Assembly (NCBI GenBank): GCA_043812455.1
Contig: JBDRMB010000029.1
Coordinates: forward strand, 1 to 64,000
Source: JABHQR01 sp043812455
GTDB taxonomy: Archaea > Nanobdellota > Nanobdellia > Woesearchaeales > GW2011-AR9
Direction of reading: 5' to 3'
DNA: 64,000 bases
The notes beneath the pieces were generated by a model. That model was not told the DNA's origin. It worked only from the letters and a program-made list of their open reading frames with translations, and searched no databases. Both the position numbers and the translations under genes were made by a program. Of the stretch, positions 23,254-32,437 are shown in pieces. Numbering within the stretch: position 1 is the first letter of the stretch; each line of letters opens with the position of its first letter.

Positions 23254-25077
23254 TTAATTTATACCCTTAACAACATCGCAATATCCTTCCCGACTGGTGT
23301 ACCTTGAATATTCATAAGGATTATCCGAGATTTCACAATTATCCTTAAACTCAAACCAACTGGTAGAACCATATTCAAAATGCCAGGTTTCTCCAGTATA
23401 TCTCACCCAACCTTTACTGTACATGAAATTGTATAATTCTTCCCGTGGCAACTGCTTGCCACTTGAATCTCTTAACTGGATATCTACTGCAGACCCACTT
23501 AAATGAGGGCAACTAGTGTAAGGGTCTGAACCAGTTGGATCACAAACTAAATCGGAATTGTGATACTGGTTCGAGTCGGAACAACCTTCCCAGAAATAAT
23601 ATTGACCATACAAATTTCTATAAGCATAAGACACATAAATATTTTTCCCTTGAGTAGCAACCTCTTTGCCAACCGCTTCTAAAGCTGACCTCAAGTCAGA
23701 TGTCCCATAACATGCCACTCCGCTTCCGCAAGTAATTCCATCTAACCCTTCAAGACTAACAAATCTTCTTTCAACAGCTTCTTGAGTTTCGTACGCTCGT
23801 CCTGCTCTTAAATAATCACAATCAAGACTTTCAGGAACAGCACTTAAATCAAAAGATGTGGGTGGTGAAGGTCCAGTAACACTCGAAGTGGTTGGACTGT
23901 ACTCAATTTGCCCATACAATTCATCCCAAGTTTTCCAAGCACCGCCCTCTGGTCCGAAACCCCAATACTTTTCACTGTTACTAGAAGATATTGCACCAGA
24001 GATTAAACCCCACACTTTATCAAGTTCTTCACAAGTATCTTGATATTTGCAAGATTGAGCATAAACTTGTATTACTGCACCTGAACCTCGGTTAGTTACA
24101 TAAGTCCCCACAACATTACCAGACTGCCATGATATTGACATTGTACCAATATCTTCATGATACATGTCCAGTGGCAGATAATTAATATTTGGATCAAAAC
24201 TCTGTGCTACTGCAGGATCAAAATCAGTTATCCCTAATTCATTTTCAATAAAACTTTTAGTATTATCATAAGGATCAGGCATATATCCAAATCTAACCGG
24301 ATAACTTATCAAAAGATTTAATTCAACATTAGGATTATCTTTCACGTAACTGTTCCAAACAGATTCAGTTTGACTACCATAATCTGCATCTGAAAAAACC
24401 ACTCGGTCAACACCAATCTCAGCCATATCCCCATAAGATGCTGCTCTTCTTAACGCTGAACCACCAGCACTATGACCAATCATTGAAATTCTTCCAGAAG
24501 GAATTTGTTGAACTCCTGATAATTGCCCAATTATTCCAATCACTTCATCATTTAGTTTACCTAAATCAGAATCTTGGCTGTTCCATACCAATGCATACTG
24601 TGAATCTACATGTCTTACTCCCCCTTCATCACCAGCAGACCATGGCAGTTCAGGGAAAATTATTACAAAATTTCTATTATCATCAATCATCTGTTTAATT
24701 TGTGGGGCTAACCGTTTATTGAAATCGTCATATTGATTAGTTCCGTCAGCATAATAAAACCCTTCAATACCATGAAAAAAATAAATTTTTTCAACACTTT
24801 TAGTGAAGTCAATATTGCTAGGAACAAAAATTATTGTCAATCTTCCAGCAGTACTTAACAGATAATTTTCATTAGCACCATTATTAGAAGAAACTCCGAT
24901 CCAAGTCTTTCCGCAAACACTATCATCAGTTAAAGCCTTTTCCCATTCAGACAGATAAGTGTTCAAACGAGAATTGCTAGTTCCAGTCTCAGATTCTAAG
25001 CAACCAGCACTAATAACACTACTACTTAACATAACCAAAAAAACAACTACAATCAAAACCAACAAAACTTTCCTCAT
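23254..25077 (-). CDS. Exported alpha/beta-hydrolase fused to VanY-type D,D-carboxypeptidase
   Basis: A 607-aa exported protein with a signal peptide (VLLVLIVVVFLVMLSSSVISA). Residues ~80-290 form an alpha/beta-hydrolase, with the nucleophile elbow ISMIGHSAGGSALRR near 200. A linker has CKYQDTCEELDKVW and WKTWDELYGQ. The C-terminal ~170 residues are VanY/DacB-like: SYAYRN, CPHLSGSAVDIQ (His and Asp zinc ligands) and ETWHFEY (His). The peptidase class trims D-Ala from peptidoglycan stems. The fusion to an esterase-like domain is not one I recognise as standard. The start overlaps the enolase stop by 4 nt (ATGA), placing it in the surface operon. The combination suggests a secreted enzyme acting on bacterial envelopes. 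Confidence 0.78.
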   Translation of the reverse strand: MRKVLLVLIVVVFLVMLSSSVISAGCLESETGTSNSRLNTYLSEWEKALTDDSVCGKTWIGVSSNNGANENYLLSTAGRLTIIFVPSNIDFTKSVEKIYFFHGIEGFYYADGTNQYDDFNKRLAPQIKQMIDDNRNFVIIFPELPWSAGDEGGVRHVDSQYALVWNSQDSDLGKLNDEVIGIIGQLSGVQQIPSGRISMIGHSAGGSALRRAASYGDMAEIGVDRVVFSDADYGSQTESVWNSYVKDNPNVELNLLISYPVRFGYMPDPYDNTKSFIENELGITDFDPAVAQSFDPNINYLPLDMYHEDIGTMSISWQSGNVVGTYVTNRGSGAVIQVYAQSCKYQDTCEELDKVWGLISGAISSSNSEKYWGFGPEGGAWKTWDELYGQIEYSPTTSSVTGPSPPTSFDLSAVPESLDCDYLRAGRAYETQEAVERRFVSLEGLDGITCGSGVACYGTSDLRSALEAVGKEVATQGKNIYVSYAYRNLYGQYYFWEGCSDSNQYHNSDLVCDPTGSDPYTSCPHLSGSAVDIQLRDSSGKQLPREELYNFMYSKGWVRYTGETWHFEYGSTSWFEFKDNCEISDNPYEYSRYTSREGYCDVVKGIN

Positions 25078-26339
25078 CTTTCACTCATGAACCTCTCAAT
25101 ACGCAAAAGTTGATTATACTTAGCAGTCCGCTCCCCTCTACAAGGTGCACCAGCTTTAATCTGACCGCAACCAATACCAACTGCAAGATCAGCAATAAAA
25201 GGGTCAGTAGTCTCGCCACTTCTGTGAGACACCATCACTTGCCATTTGTTATCGTAAGCCATCCGTACAGCATCAAGAGCTTCAGATAAAGTTCCAATCT
25301 GATTAACTTTCATCAACAGACAATTGCAGCTGTCTTCTTTGATTGCAATTTCAATCCGATTAACGTTAGTTACAGTAAGATCGTCGCCAACAACTTGTAC
25401 TTCTTTATCTGCAAAATCTTCGCTCAACCTTTTCCTAAGCTTAGCAAAACTTTTGAAATCTTCTTGCTGGAAGGGATCTTCGATTGAAACTATTGGATAT
25501 TTTCCAACCAACTGCAAATAATAATCTATTAATTGGTCAGCACTTTTCTTCCTAGGCAGTTTGTAATAACCACCACGACCACGTTTAACAAAAAATTCCG
25601 AAGCTGCTGCGTCCATGGCAATATCAACATAACCGGTATGACCTGCCTTAGCAATAGCAGTCTTTAACAATTCCAATGCTTCTTCAGCTTTCTTAACCGG
25701 TGGAACAAATCCGCCTTCATCACCAACATTGGCAGCATTCTTACCGTACTTCTTTTCAATAACTTTTTTCAAATGATGATATATCTCAGAACCCATCCGT
25801 AAAGCTTCACTAAACTTATCTGCTCGCGGTGAAATCATAAATTCTTGAAATCTAAGAAAACCTTCGGCATGTTTTCCACCATTGATTACGTTAAAGAATG
25901 GTCTTGGCATTAACAGTTCATTATCTCTTGACAAAAGATTGTTAATATATTCTGGCAAAGTTAAGTTATAATAATCAGCACCTGCACGTGCACATGCTAA
26001 ACTAATACCCAAAGTTGCGTTTGCACCTAATTTTGATTTATTGGTTGTTCCATCCAACTTGATCATGAAATCATCAATTTCACGCTGTCTGAATACTTCA
26101 ACTCCAATAAGTTTTGGAGCAATTTTCTTTTCAACATTTTTTACGGCATTCAATACACCTTTACCAAGATACCTGCTTCCACCGTCACGCAATTCCAGAT
26201 CTTCATGTACACCAGTTGAAGCTCCGCTAGGTACTGCTGCAGAAAACTTACCATCAGTTGTGATAACATCCACTTCAATAGTAGGATTGCCTCTACTATC
26301 AAGAATTTCCATTGCTTTAATTTCTTTTATTATCGCCAT
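25074..26339 (-). CDS. eno: Enolase
   Basis: A 421-aa phosphopyruvate hydratase, at the usual length. It has the N-terminal AMEILDSRGNPTIEVDV, VPSGASTG, the loop GVHEDLELRD, the catalytic region NVGDEGGFVPP, metal ligands in SIEDPFQQEDF and VVGDDLTVTN, and SHRSGETTD with GQIKAGAPCRGER near the C-terminus. It converts 2-phosphoglycerate to phosphoenolpyruvate. Its place is unexpected: it lies inside a colinear run of surface and wall-enzyme genes, 41 nt after a small anchored protein and overlapping the hydrolase/VanY gene by 4 nt. Enolase is known in other microbes as a surface-moonlighting protein, but nothing in this sequence shows export. Confidence 0.95.
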   Translation of the reverse strand: MAIIKEIKAMEILDSRGNPTIEVDVITTDGKFSAAVPSGASTGVHEDLELRDGGSRYLGKGVLNAVKNVEKKIAPKLIGVEVFRQREIDDFMIKLDGTTNKSKLGANATLGISLACARAGADYYNLTLPEYINNLLSRDNELLMPRPFFNVINGGKHAEGFLRFQEFMISPRADKFSEALRMGSEIYHHLKKVIEKKYGKNAANVGDEGGFVPPVKKAEEALELLKTAIAKAGHTGYVDIAMDAAASEFFVKRGRGGYYKLPRKKSADQLIDYYLQLVGKYPIVSIEDPFQQEDFKSFAKLRKRLSEDFADKEVQVVGDDLTVTNVNRIEIAIKEDSCNCLLMKVNQIGTLSEALDAVRMAYDNKWQVMVSHRSGETTDPFIADLAVGIGCGQIKAGAPCRGERTAKYNQLLRIERFMSER

Positions 26340-26380
26340 TTAACTACCTACTTACCACCCAAATTAACAAAATTTTATTT

Positions 26381-26953
26381 TTAATATGAAACAACGATCA
26401 CATCAAATGTTTTTGAATAAACTACTTCTTTCTCTAACATAGGATTTTCTATCACTAAATCTAAAGTATAAGTTCCAGGATAATCTTCATTGGAAAGAAT
26501 GAAATAATCTGAATAGTAAACTGTTTCTTCATCTTTGTTACTAGTAGTTTCATAATAATAATTGTTTTCTTCTTCAACTTCTAACAATACTTTTCCGGAA
26601 GGACTAATTAACCGATAATTTTCCACTAAGATGATATCCCCATAATAAGGTGTGGTTAAAACTTCAAAAAAGAAATGAACTTCATCACCTGGAAGAAAAT
26701 TTAAAGCAGCAGTATTACACCCAGTAGCACTGCTATATTCATCACAAAACTTGAAATTTTGGATCACAACATTGCCACCACGACCAAAAGGCATGAATTC
26801 TGTATTGAGCATACTTGCACCAGTGTTAGAAGTTTGAGTTTCTTCTACGTTCAATAATCCTAACTTAACTAGTCCAAACACTGCTGCACTAGTTAACACC
26901 ACTGTAACTAAGACTACCAATGCTTCTTTTGCAATTGTTGCTTTTTTGTTCAT
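26381..26953 (-). CDS. Small membrane-anchored surface protein
   Basis: A 190-aa protein starting MNKKATIAKEALVVLVTVVL, with a single N-terminal membrane anchor or uncleaved signal, then an external beta module. That module has VVIQNFKFCDEYSSATGCN, FLPGDEVHFFFEV, ILVENYRLISPSGKVL and EDYPGTYTLDLVIEN, matching the C-terminal domain of the 20.8-kb lipoprotein. The ATG at 26953 is chosen because the frame upstream (to 27187) lies within the end of the giant surface-protein gene and reads as nonsense sequence. It begins 7 nt after that gene ends and is followed by enolase. Likely a surface subunit; function unknown. Confidence 0.7.
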   Translation of the reverse strand: MNKKATIAKEALVVLVTVVLTSAAVFGLVKLGLLNVEETQTSNTGASMLNTEFMPFGRGGNVVIQNFKFCDEYSSATGCNTAALNFLPGDEVHFFFEVLTTPYYGDIILVENYRLISPSGKVLLEVEEENNYYYETTSNKDEETVYYSDYFILSNEDYPGTYTLDLVIENPMLEKEVVYSKTFDVIVVSY

Positions 26954-26960
26954 TTTTAAT

Positions 26961-29900
26961 TTAATCACAACCATATCCGGAACTGTCATAATCATCAAGA
27001 TTAATTTTGTCAGGCAATTCTTTTCCAACTTCACACATATACTTCCTGATCTTCTGGAACTCGGCAGTGTTAATGTCATCTTCATCAAAATCAAGTAAGG
27101 CATAACCGTTAGCGTCCATCCGTAAAAAGAAGCGGTCAAATAACGGTTTGTAATCTCCTGATTTCCAATTACTGCCCAACTGAGCAATGACTGCTGCCAT
27201 ATAATAATAAATTCCTATTGCTTCATCCAAATATCCTCGTAGTTCATCCATTTTCACAATGGCAAGCTGCATAACATCTTCATATCTTTGATTCTCAAAA
27301 TAAGTATAAATCTCGCTAGTAGCTTCTTGAACTTCATGCTCTCTCTGAACCGTGATACTCTCAGGATGGCTAGATTTTCCTAAAGCAACAGTAGGCACTC
27401 TGTCTTTAGCACCGTAACATGAACCTAAACTGTTAGGTTCAAGTAAATCTGCAGTTACAGTCACTGTTCTTACATTGGAACTTGTACTTGACCTGCCTTG
27501 CTGGGTATTATACACACACGCTCCAGTACCAGTGGCACTGCCCAACACTCCACTTACTTGCATGTTGCCTACTGTAAATACAATATTATTAATCTCATCA
27601 ATGCCAAACTCATCATCACCGTTAGAGTTTACCAACTTACCACCTGTTAACTGGTATTGACTTCCAGCAACACTAATTCCTGCAGCAGAATTTACATTAT
27701 CTAACACATAATCATTTCCACTCTTAGAAAAACCAAACGTGACTTCTTGACCTGGAGCAACTGTCCCGGAAGTATAAGAAGCGTCAATACTTCTTGGACA
27801 GCCACTATTACTTTTACTGCTAATCCTGTCCAGACCAGCATTTGAACCGCCAAACATTTCTTCATTAACAGTACCTAGACTAAACACCGGACCCATAAAC
27901 CCGGCAGCACCAGCTGGTATTTCATAACTTCTTTCTCTGTTAGCTTCATCAATACCAGCAGAACTGGTCTTTAACCTTAAACAATAATTTTCTCCGTCAG
28001 TGTTCATGTGAACCTTAACTTTAATTTCATCGCCCATCAATAACATGTTAGGAGTATCACAGTCAACATAAGTACCAGCATTTTTATCATAACAAGTGAT
28101 GTACGGATCTTGCAGATAAGCCAGACCTTCACCATAGAACAGACCTGCCAGTTCTGGACAGGAATATTGTCCAGTAGAAGCTTCAACTTGACAACTTACT
28201 ACACCAGGGGGTGAAGCGTCAGTGATCGGGAAATAAAACAAACCATCTTTATATCCCTCATCAAAACAGGCATCTGGATTCTCGTAAGGATCTAACTGTA
28301 GATGAACAACTACATGATCGTACCTGAAATGTTTGTCAACCTTTTGCGGGGATTCAATTGGCAATTCTACCACACTACCCTGTTCTAAGTTAGAACCACG
28401 ACCACCATCAAGATAATGTATTCGTTCGCTAGCTAATGGTGAAGTACTACCAACGTTAAGACAATCACAACCTTGACTGCCACAATCAACTCCTGGATGA
28501 CCCATATCTTCCGGTCCGACACATTTCAAATAAGTTTGGTATGAGGCAATTTTACAACCTGGGAAGATTACCGTTCCAACTTCATAATTGAACTGCGCAG
28601 TTAAAGTTTGAGGATTATAATTAGTTAGTTCTCTGAACGCTGGGAACACTAATACACTAGATTTCATTGGAACTGAATAAGCTACATCTTCAATAAAGTC
28701 AAAGCCCATTGGCCAGTCAAAACCAAAGGCCGCCATACAGATTGATTCTGCTACACCTTGCACTCCGCTGGCAAAATATTCGTTAAGTGCAGAATTGCCA
28801 TAATCACTTTGCAAGTCATCAATAGAATATTGCATTGAATCATAGATTGATTCTGTTCCGGCACCAAAAAGTTCAGCAGCTGTAGTTTGATTACCTTTGT
28901 TTGCATCTTTCAAACTTAATGGACTACACTTGCCACTGAAAGAAGCAATAAGTTTGTAAATCAAACCGCAAACGTGTTGCGAGAATAAAGTTTTACACAT
29001 TCCAGCGTCATGGAATCCAGTATATTTCGCTTCTTCAATACATCTTCTTAATCCGTCTAAGATGCTACGTAACATTACTAACCGTGCTCTTATTCCAGTT
29101 AAACATACTGTCTGGAATGCACTAATATGTTGAGTGTGCGGGTTAACTTGAGTTTTCTTTTTCAATTCGCTAGGTACTGCATAATCTGGAAGATAATCTA
29201 ACCCGAATGCACCAGATAGGTCTCTGCCGTCATAATATCTTAATTCAGAATAATGTGTTCCTTTGAAACCTTTACTTTCAGTGTATAATCGATCTTGTCG
29301 GTAACTGAACTTCTCTGCAACACCATCTTCCTTTAATGCTTCTCTATATCCAGTAGTTGTAATTTTCTTTTCGGAACCTTCACAGACACATTGGTACTTT
29401 TCCCCATCACTGCCTACAAAACAATCTTTAGTATGACCGCCAGAGATCATATTACCTTCCATTTTTCTTGAAGGACCAACTAATTGGTCGTCTTCTCCTA
29501 CTCTATAACAAGAACCTCCTGTTGTACTAGAGATAATTTCAGATGGTGCCTCACTAGGGTCAACAACAATATCTGCGTCAGCGCTAGCAGCCTGCCCAGT
29601 AATTGCTTCATCTGTAGAAGCAGTAGCAGTACTTACAATTCCACTAACCGAACCATCTTTAATTGTATACCCATCAGTCACTGCTTTATAACCAGAATTC
29701 TTTGCACAAACTGCTTTACAGGTAGTGTCAGGAGCACCACAATAACCACCGTTAGCTTCTTTGTAAACTAATATTGTTTGGGATTCAAAACCGGTTGACA
29801 GACCATTACCACTCACTATCTTTTCTAACCGATAAATTCCGTTTTCTTCACTGACAAAATTATCAGGGTTCTTACCATTAAAATAATATAAAGAACCACT

Positions 29901-32429
29901 AATGGTACCACCAGTACTACTTATCACATTTTCATTATCAAACCGTTCCCAACATTCTCCTGAAGCAGGTATCGCTGTAGTGTCAACTCGATGAATACTA
30001 GGCAAGGTATTTTTCACATACTGCCCGCAATTCTCAATTTTTCGTAACGGGATACAACCAGAAGTTACTGCACAACCTTTCTGAGTGGCAATCGCAGCTT
30101 CAATCTCTTCTTCTGTTTTTTCTGAAGTCCATCCAGCAGGTACTGCTCGGCATAAGAACCGATCACATGTCCAACGATATGCTTGGTCCAATGCTTCTTC
30201 CGCTTTCCAGAGATTTGCAGTGTTTTCACATTTATCTTCTAAATTGTGTTTACCATCATTATAATCAGAAGGTAAATTGTTAGCGCCAGGATTTCCTGCT
30301 GCTAACTCATCCCACTTTTCCCTAGTCGTATCAAGATACAAATCACTTTGATCCAACGGACATCTTTCATCTTCAGGCTTATTTCTAGATGTAAGATATT
30401 CTGCTTTAGAACTGAATATCCTTGCGAACCTAATCACGGTCTTAACACCGACAGAAACGAAACAAGTAACACCAGTAACTAGAATAACTTTTTCCAGCAC
30501 CGGTAAGATCTTGTCAATAACTGTTATCGTACCGTTAAGAACTTTGATTCCTTCATTGGCCATCCAGTCAGGAATAAGTTTCTCGCTGTCTACTGGAATG
30601 TCAACAAAATATCCTAAATCATAACAACTTGTTTGAGTTTTAGATTCTCCTAAGTTGCCTAAAGAATCATACTCTTGATAATTAACCATAACCTTTAACG
30701 GAAATACTACCTGCCGTTTCTTAAAATCGTTCCAGAAATCATCGTCAACATAACTTAAACCTTCTGTGGTTAACAAGTCCCATGTTAAGTAATATGCTGT
30801 CTTGTCGGGACTGTCTAAAACTTTTGGTCCGGAACTAGGTAAGATTGCACAACCCACACCAAACTGTTCATCATCCATCATTGACTGTGTACAAGCTTTC
30901 TCAAACCGGACACTGTTAACCTGGAAAGCGTCCCTATTTTCTTCACCGGTGACTATATCGCGTTCAGCAATTCCACTGCCAACATAACTTAAATTGAATA
31001 CTGCAGTTGCAACTTCTCGGCCATCTTCAATCAAATCAGGGTTTAATCTCATTGGTTGCTGGAACTTAGCAATGCTAGTAATCTGAAAATCAAAATTTGA
31101 CGAGTAACAGGTATGGACAGTAACCACATCATGCCAATAACCGCTTTTTCCACTTTTGTCAACAGAGATAAGATAAACGTTATAGGTCCATTCTTGTGCT
31201 TGACTTACAGATTCGATTGGATAAATTGAAACACCTTCTAAGCCTGAAGGTACCAGTTCAAACTCAAAATCTTCAAAACTTAACGGTTCAGTTTCAAAGT
31301 TAACTTTTTCAAACGTAAAATTTCCGTCCTCACCAGCTTCTACTGCAAACCACGGTCCCCTAAAGTCAGGTTCGTATTGATAACTTAACGGTCGGTAAAT
31401 GAATAGATATACTGTGGAACCTGGTTCTGTAGTTCCATGAAGATTAGTTGTTGCTCTGTTTTGATAATATTCATTCCCTTTTTCAAATTCTGCTTCAACG
31501 TCTGGCGGTTGAGTGTCAGCATCAATCTCAATCTTTTCTCTTGCCACCCAACCTGCTCGGTCAGTCGCTTCAATAGTAATTTTATTAATGCCTTCATCAA
31601 GATGTAATTCTTCACTAAAACTAGTTCCTTCAGTATTGTAAATTGAATTTCCATTTACAAATATTTCAATACTACATTCTTCATTGACTGCTCCTTTCAA
31701 TGTAACATGATCTTCAAGTGCAATTTCGCTATAAGTCTCAAGAGCAATTTCTGGATGAGTATTATCAGAATAAACTACTCCTGAATATGTTTGGACCTGA
31801 CCGTCAGTTGTGGTGGCTTCTAAGTCTAGAACATTACTTTCGTCAGCATTCAAAGGTACATTCTGGAACTGAAAAGTTCCATCCGAAGCAGCAGTTTTCT
31901 TGGCATGATATCCGCCATTAACATAAACTCTAACTTCAGCGTTTGCCAGAGTACTTCCATTAATGTCAAAATATTCTCCAGCAACAATTTCTGGATGTTC
32001 CACGCTCAAACTTAACGAACTGCTGCCAGTAGTTACAGTTTCTCCAGAACTTTCTCCACTAGCTTCAGTCGTTCCCAAAGTCTGGAAATTATAATTATTG
32101 CCAGAATTGTTCTCTGCCACGCCGTTGCTCATAACATAATAATAATAGTCTGTTCCTGGCATCAATCCGTCAATTGCAAGACTATGATCAGTAACAGCAC
32201 TTGTATCACTCTCTACTCTTGTTAAACTGAACTCATTATCCCCATAATAAATAAAACTGTCTGCTTCTTCATCAGTGTTCCATTCAATAATTATTCCAGT
32301 TTCAGTAAGGTCCTTTTCAGTAATTCCAGAAATTTGTATTGCACTGACTAATGGTAGATTAACAACTAGAATCACTACTAAGATTGTCCAAAGTTTCCAA
32401 TGCATACCAAACTTTTTATTTTCTACCAT
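26961..32429 (-). CDS. Giant exported surface protein (~1822 aa) with FN3/Ig-like domains
   Basis: A very large exported protein. After a signal/anchor (WTILVVILVVNLPLVSA) comes an FN3-like domain (IIIEWNTDEEADSFIYYG, then LMPGTDYYYYV), then two or three Ig-like/carboxypeptidase-regulatory-like beta domains (ADSDGTFQF-type and EGINKITIEATDRAG). A middle hydrophobic pair lies near VILVTGVTCFVSVGVKTVI, and long Cys-rich regions extend to the C-terminus. The frame opens at TTG 32441; ATG 32429 is the first ATG, and neither has a strong ribosome-binding site. It overlaps or abuts the end of the pilin-like gene upstream. The make-up suggests an adhesin or scaffold of the cell surface. Confidence 0.75.
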   Translation of the reverse strand: MVENKKFGMHWKLWTILVVILVVNLPLVSAIQISGITEKDLTETGIIIEWNTDEEADSFIYYGDNEFSLTRVESDTSAVTDHSLAIDGLMPGTDYYYYVMSNGVAENNSGNNYNFQTLGTTEASGESSGETVTTGSSSLSLSVEHPEIVAGEYFDINGSTLANAEVRVYVNGGYHAKKTAASDGTFQFQNVPLNADESNVLDLEATTTDGQVQTYSGVVYSDNTHPEIALETYSEIALEDHVTLKGAVNEECSIEIFVNGNSIYNTEGTSFSEELHLDEGINKITIEATDRAGWVAREKIEIDADTQPPDVEAEFEKGNEYYQNRATTNLHGTTEPGSTVYLFIYRPLSYQYEPDFRGPWFAVEAGEDGNFTFEKVNFETEPLSFEDFEFELVPSGLEGVSIYPIESVSQAQEWTYNVYLISVDKSGKSGYWHDVVTVHTCYSSNFDFQITSIAKFQQPMRLNPDLIEDGREVATAVFNLSYVGSGIAERDIVTGEENRDAFQVNSVRFEKACTQSMMDDEQFGVGCAILPSSGPKVLDSPDKTAYYLTWDLLTTEGLSYVDDDFWNDFKKRQVVFPLKVMVNYQEYDSLGNLGESKTQTSCYDLGYFVDIPVDSEKLIPDWMANEGIKVLNGTITVIDKILPVLEKVILVTGVTCFVSVGVKTVIRFARIFSSKAEYLTSRNKPEDERCPLDQSDLYLDTTREKWDELAAGNPGANNLPSDYNDGKHNLEDKCENTANLWKAEEALDQAYRWTCDRFLCRAVPAGWTSEKTEEEIEAAIATQKGCAVTSGCIPLRKIENCGQYVKNTLPSIHRVDTTAIPASGECWERFDNENVISSTGGTISGSLYYFNGKNPDNFVSEENGIYRLEKIVSGNGLSTGFESQTILVYKEANGGYCGAPDTTCKAVCAKNSGYKAVTDGYTIKDGSVSGIVSTATASTDEAITGQAASADADIVVDPSEAPSEIISSTTGGSCYRVGEDDQLVGPSRKMEGNMISGGHTKDCFVGSDGEKYQCVCEGSEKKITTTGYREALKEDGVAEKFSYRQDRLYTESKGFKGTHYSELRYYDGRDLSGAFGLDYLPDYAVPSELKKKTQVNPHTQHISAFQTVCLTGIRARLVMLRSILDGLRRCIEEAKYTGFHDAGMCKTLFSQHVCGLIYKLIASFSGKCSPLSLKDANKGNQTTAAELFGAGTESIYDSMQYSIDDLQSDYGNSALNEYFASGVQGVAESICMAAFGFDWPMGFDFIEDVAYSVPMKSSVLVFPAFRELTNYNPQTLTAQFNYEVGTVIFPGCKIASYQTYLKCVGPEDMGHPGVDCGSQGCDCLNVGSTSPLASERIHYLDGGRGSNLEQGSVVELPIESPQKVDKHFRYDHVVVHLQLDPYENPDACFDEGYKDGLFYFPITDASPPGVVSCQVEASTGQYSCPELAGLFYGEGLAYLQDPYITCYDKNAGTYVDCDTPNMLLMGDEIKVKVHMNTDGENYCLRLKTSSAGIDEANRERSYEIPAGAAGFMGPVFSLGTVNEEMFGGSNAGLDRISSKSNSGCPRSIDASYTSGTVAPGQEVTFGFSKSGNDYVLDNVNSAAGISVAGSQYQLTGGKLVNSNGDDEFGIDEINNIVFTVGNMQVSGVLGSATGTGACVYNTQQGRSSTSSNVRTVTVTADLLEPNSLGSCYGAKDRVPTVALGKSSHPESITVQREHEVQEATSEIYTYFENQRYEDVMQLAIVKMDELRGYLDEAIGIYYYMAAVIAQLGSNWKSGDYKPLFDRFFLRMDANGYALLDFDEDDINTAEFQKIRKYMCEVGKELPDKINLDDYDSSGYGCD

Positions 32430-32437
32430 TTCATAAA

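Noticed and set aside
26954..27187. Longer form of the small anchored surface protein
   Set aside because: The extra region is the antisense-free but out-of-frame end of the giant surface-protein gene; the membrane anchor starts at the ATG at 26953.
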